This document shows, in pieces, positions 61,960 through 64,000 of a stretch of DNA of 64,000 bases (position 1 is its first letter; every line of letters begins with the position of its first letter). The notes under the pieces were generated by a model. It saw only the letters and a list, made by a program, of their open reading frames with translations, searched no databases and was not told the origin of the DNA. Origin of the DNA: Aphis gossypii (Eukaryota; Arthropoda; Insecta; Hemiptera; Aphididae); contig NC_065530.1 of the NCBI RefSeq assembly GCF_020184175.1, positions 79,647,260 through 79,711,259 on the forward strand. The letters run 5' to 3'. The position numbers were made by a program, and so were the translations under genes.

Positions 61960-62370
61960 TGATATGCTGCAGTAAGTAACGTGTTGTCAACCGTACGAGT
62001 TGGTTCCGGACAGCAACAGGTTTTCGTAACCCTGGATCGTTGACGTTGCCGGTGACCATCATTGTTGCAGGCTCGTTGTAGCGGTCGCGTTTGTTTCTCT
62101 CCCAAGTGTATAACATATAATATTATTATAAGAATGACGATCAGCAAATGCGCTGCAAACGGGTTGAATAACTGGTGTGTTTGATAATAATAATAATAAT
62201 ATAGTAAAAAAAAAAAAAAAACCGAGACGGAATGCGGCGGTGGCGGCGGCGAATACTCATCTGCAGTACACTCTGTTGCGCGTCGACGTTGACGTCACAA
62301 AATAATATAGTCAAACGAATCAAACCAACGTCGTCCGGTCGAGAGCTACACAGCATTAATTGGCCGAAAC
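61960..62370. promoter_or_regulatory. CpG-rich patch with a perfect CRE octamer
   Basis: GC-rich block with GGCGGTGGCGGCGGCG at about 62234-62250 and TGACGTCA at 62290-62297, a perfect CREB/ATF site. (AAT)n and a poly-A run precede it at 62186-62220. Likely a promoter or first exon, strand undetermined; no coding exon attached. Confidence 0.35.
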
Positions 62371-62849
62371 CGTTCATTGTGCTTAAACCACATTGTGTAT
62401 ACGATTATAATTTAATAGTGATGTAAAATTGTTACGAGGTGATAAATTTTATGGATAATATTCTCAAAAACGGAGAATACTCGGTAGGTAGGTAATTTTC
62501 TCTTTTATAACCACATTTTGATGACTTTATAGGTAATATGTATGAGTTTTCATAAAACTTTTATCGTATGAATTTCCTCGGAAGATATGTGTTTTATTAT
62601 TGTTGTGTGGGTAAAAGTAAAATGCATACATATATTATAAAATAAGTAAACGACTTTTTAGGGACTATATTATTGTATTGGCGTAATGATATAATACTAA
62701 CATTTAACAAATTATCTATCCTACATGATATATATTCATGTATATATATATACAGAACAAAATAAATTTTACGTTTTCATTAGATTTTATAGAATTTTTG
62801 TGTATAATATGAAAAAACGTGAATGTTAAACTTTAGTATTAATTCATAT

Positions 62850-62904
62850 GTTTAGACAAGGTGGATATATATAATATATATCTATATATCCACCTTGTGT
62901 TTAG
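62850..62904. repeat. Perfect hairpin flanked by GTTTAG direct repeats
   Basis: Arms ACAAGGTGGATATATA (62856-62871) and TATATATCCACCTTGT (62883-62898) are exact complements with an 11-nt loop. GTTTAG lies immediately outside on both sides (62850-62855, 62899-62904) as a direct repeat. Confidence 0.75.
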
Positions 62905-64000
62905 AATTAGTTACAATAAAAGAATACGTTTATTTTTTAATTTTCTATCAAGCGTAATACATAACATTTATATTGTTGTTAGAAAATCAGAGTATATTTG
63001 GTATCGAGTGATGTAGAAATAAAATTGTTATTTCATCAGTCCTAGTGACATAGCCAGAATTTACAAATTGTGGTTTGGGGGAGGTGATTCTCGAGTTATT
63101 CATCCTGACTAGGTGGCGGAAAGCCAATATTTATTTATAATTGGCCCTTAAAAAATGTTCCTCTTTATAAAAACAATTATAGGTAGGTACTTCCATCTCA
63201 TTTTCCCCCAAAGCTCTGTTATTGACGAACCTTATAACGGACTATGTTGATTTGTTCTACGTCGCGTAATGCATTTAGACAAAATGCTTACATGTCCTTA
63301 AATGTACTTGCTTAAATCATTTAACCACTTCTTGATTATTACTGTTACTACTATTATTATATTTATTAACTTTTTACTATAACTATTATCATAATATAAT
63401 ATACTAATACATGGGTAATTTTTAATTTTGTGATCCATATAATGTATAAACTAATTTAATTATATCATTATAGAATTAAGTAGAAATATGCACAAAAGTA
63501 TTTTGTATTTTATTGAAGGGTTTTAAAAACCGTTGAATACAAATAAATAATGGTTATTATAACTCAATTATTACATCACAAAACAGTGGCTCCCAAAGTA
63601 TGTTTCAGTGTCGCGGAATATTATCTAGTATAAAAATAATTTAAAATGAGAAATCATGCTCTGACTTGGATAAAGACGTCGTGGGAAAACTTACTGTCGG
63701 TAAGGGCGCGGTGAGTCGATAAACTTCGGGAACAGACTGACCTTTTTTTATGTGGTTTCTTAACTAAGACGGGAACCTCGATAAAATAACTTTCTTCTAG
63801 GTAGTTACTTAATGGAGGTCCATGAAGTAATTTTGGATTTTCTTCAATTGACCTAACAACATTTTTTTTTGTTGAAATAATTTATAGTATTTATTATTTA
63901 TACTTAATTCAATCAGTATAAAATCAGTATAAACTGTAATTTTAATTTAACTTTTTACTTTTCCTTTAAATTCTTCATAAGCATTACACATTTTTGTTTT
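62905..64000. other. Intergenic DNA to the window end
   Basis: No gene. A possible hAT-type end CAGTGGCTCCCAAAGT at 63586 lacks a partner in the window. 63660-63730 is GC-richer and unassigned. Confidence 0.35.

Noticed and set aside
63586..63625. Possible hAT element end
   Set aside because: Only one end is present within the window; no partner or duplication can be shown.
1..64000. tRNA, rRNA and CRISPR signals
   Set aside because: No TPsiC-type GGTTCGAATCC box with a matching A box, no rRNA-like conserved blocks, and tandem repeats here are satellites without spacers.

Overview
The window looks like nuclear DNA of an aphid. It is very AT-rich, crowded with short tandem and transposon-derived repeats, and full of runs built on 'taggtacctacctat', which I associate with aphid genomes. 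The genes are intron-bearing eukaryotic housekeeping genes. Species-level placement is inference; no marker gene was available.

Layout. 1-4.7 kb is AT-rich intergenic DNA with one clean hAT-type miniature element (3291-3517). 5.36-5.61 kb holds a short secreted-peptide gene under a CpG-rich patch. 9.5-18.8 kb is the first gene-dense block: an unrecognised 109-aa protein gene (+), TAF3 (-), the mitochondrial ribosomal protein gene MRPS22 (+, 7 exons) and SUMF1, the formylglycine-generating enzyme (-, 4 exons). TAF3/MRPS22 are head to head. MRPS22/SUMF1 are tail to tail with stops 171 bp apart. SUMF1 is head to head with MCM3. 18.8-23.9 kb is MCM3: an intronless 797-codon reading frame behind an inferred 5'UTR intron that contains a decayed hAT transposon; two E2F-like sites lie upstream. 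24-36 kb has no identifiable coding gene. It has an orphan promoter/first-exon signal (25.5-25.94 kb), a hAT-like miniature element, a 177-bp-arm foldback element (29.66-30.09 kb) and a TIR element with internal repeats of its own ends (34.4-35.05 kb). 36.27-41.40 kb is a 13-exon mitochondrial-type glycerol-3-phosphate acyltransferase (GPAT1/mino). 41.4-64 kb is gene-poor: two related TIR elements, a CpG-rich island (44.7-45.3 kb), a three-copy ~1 kb tandem repeat (46.4-49.98 kb), a minisatellite with higher-order structure (50.7-52.0 kb), further miniature elements, decayed coding remnants (59.4-60.1 kb), and CpG-rich patches that may be promoters of genes extending past the window.

The recognised genes serve separate basic functions: TFIID transcription, mitochondrial translation, sulfatase activation in the ER, replication licensing, and glycerolipid synthesis. 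Nothing suggests they form one pathway; their shared intergenic spaces imply possible shared promoters or 3' ends. I found no CRISPR array, no tRNA or rRNA gene and no clearly new multi-gene system. The least explained parts are the repeat architectures and the two unrecognised small protein genes.
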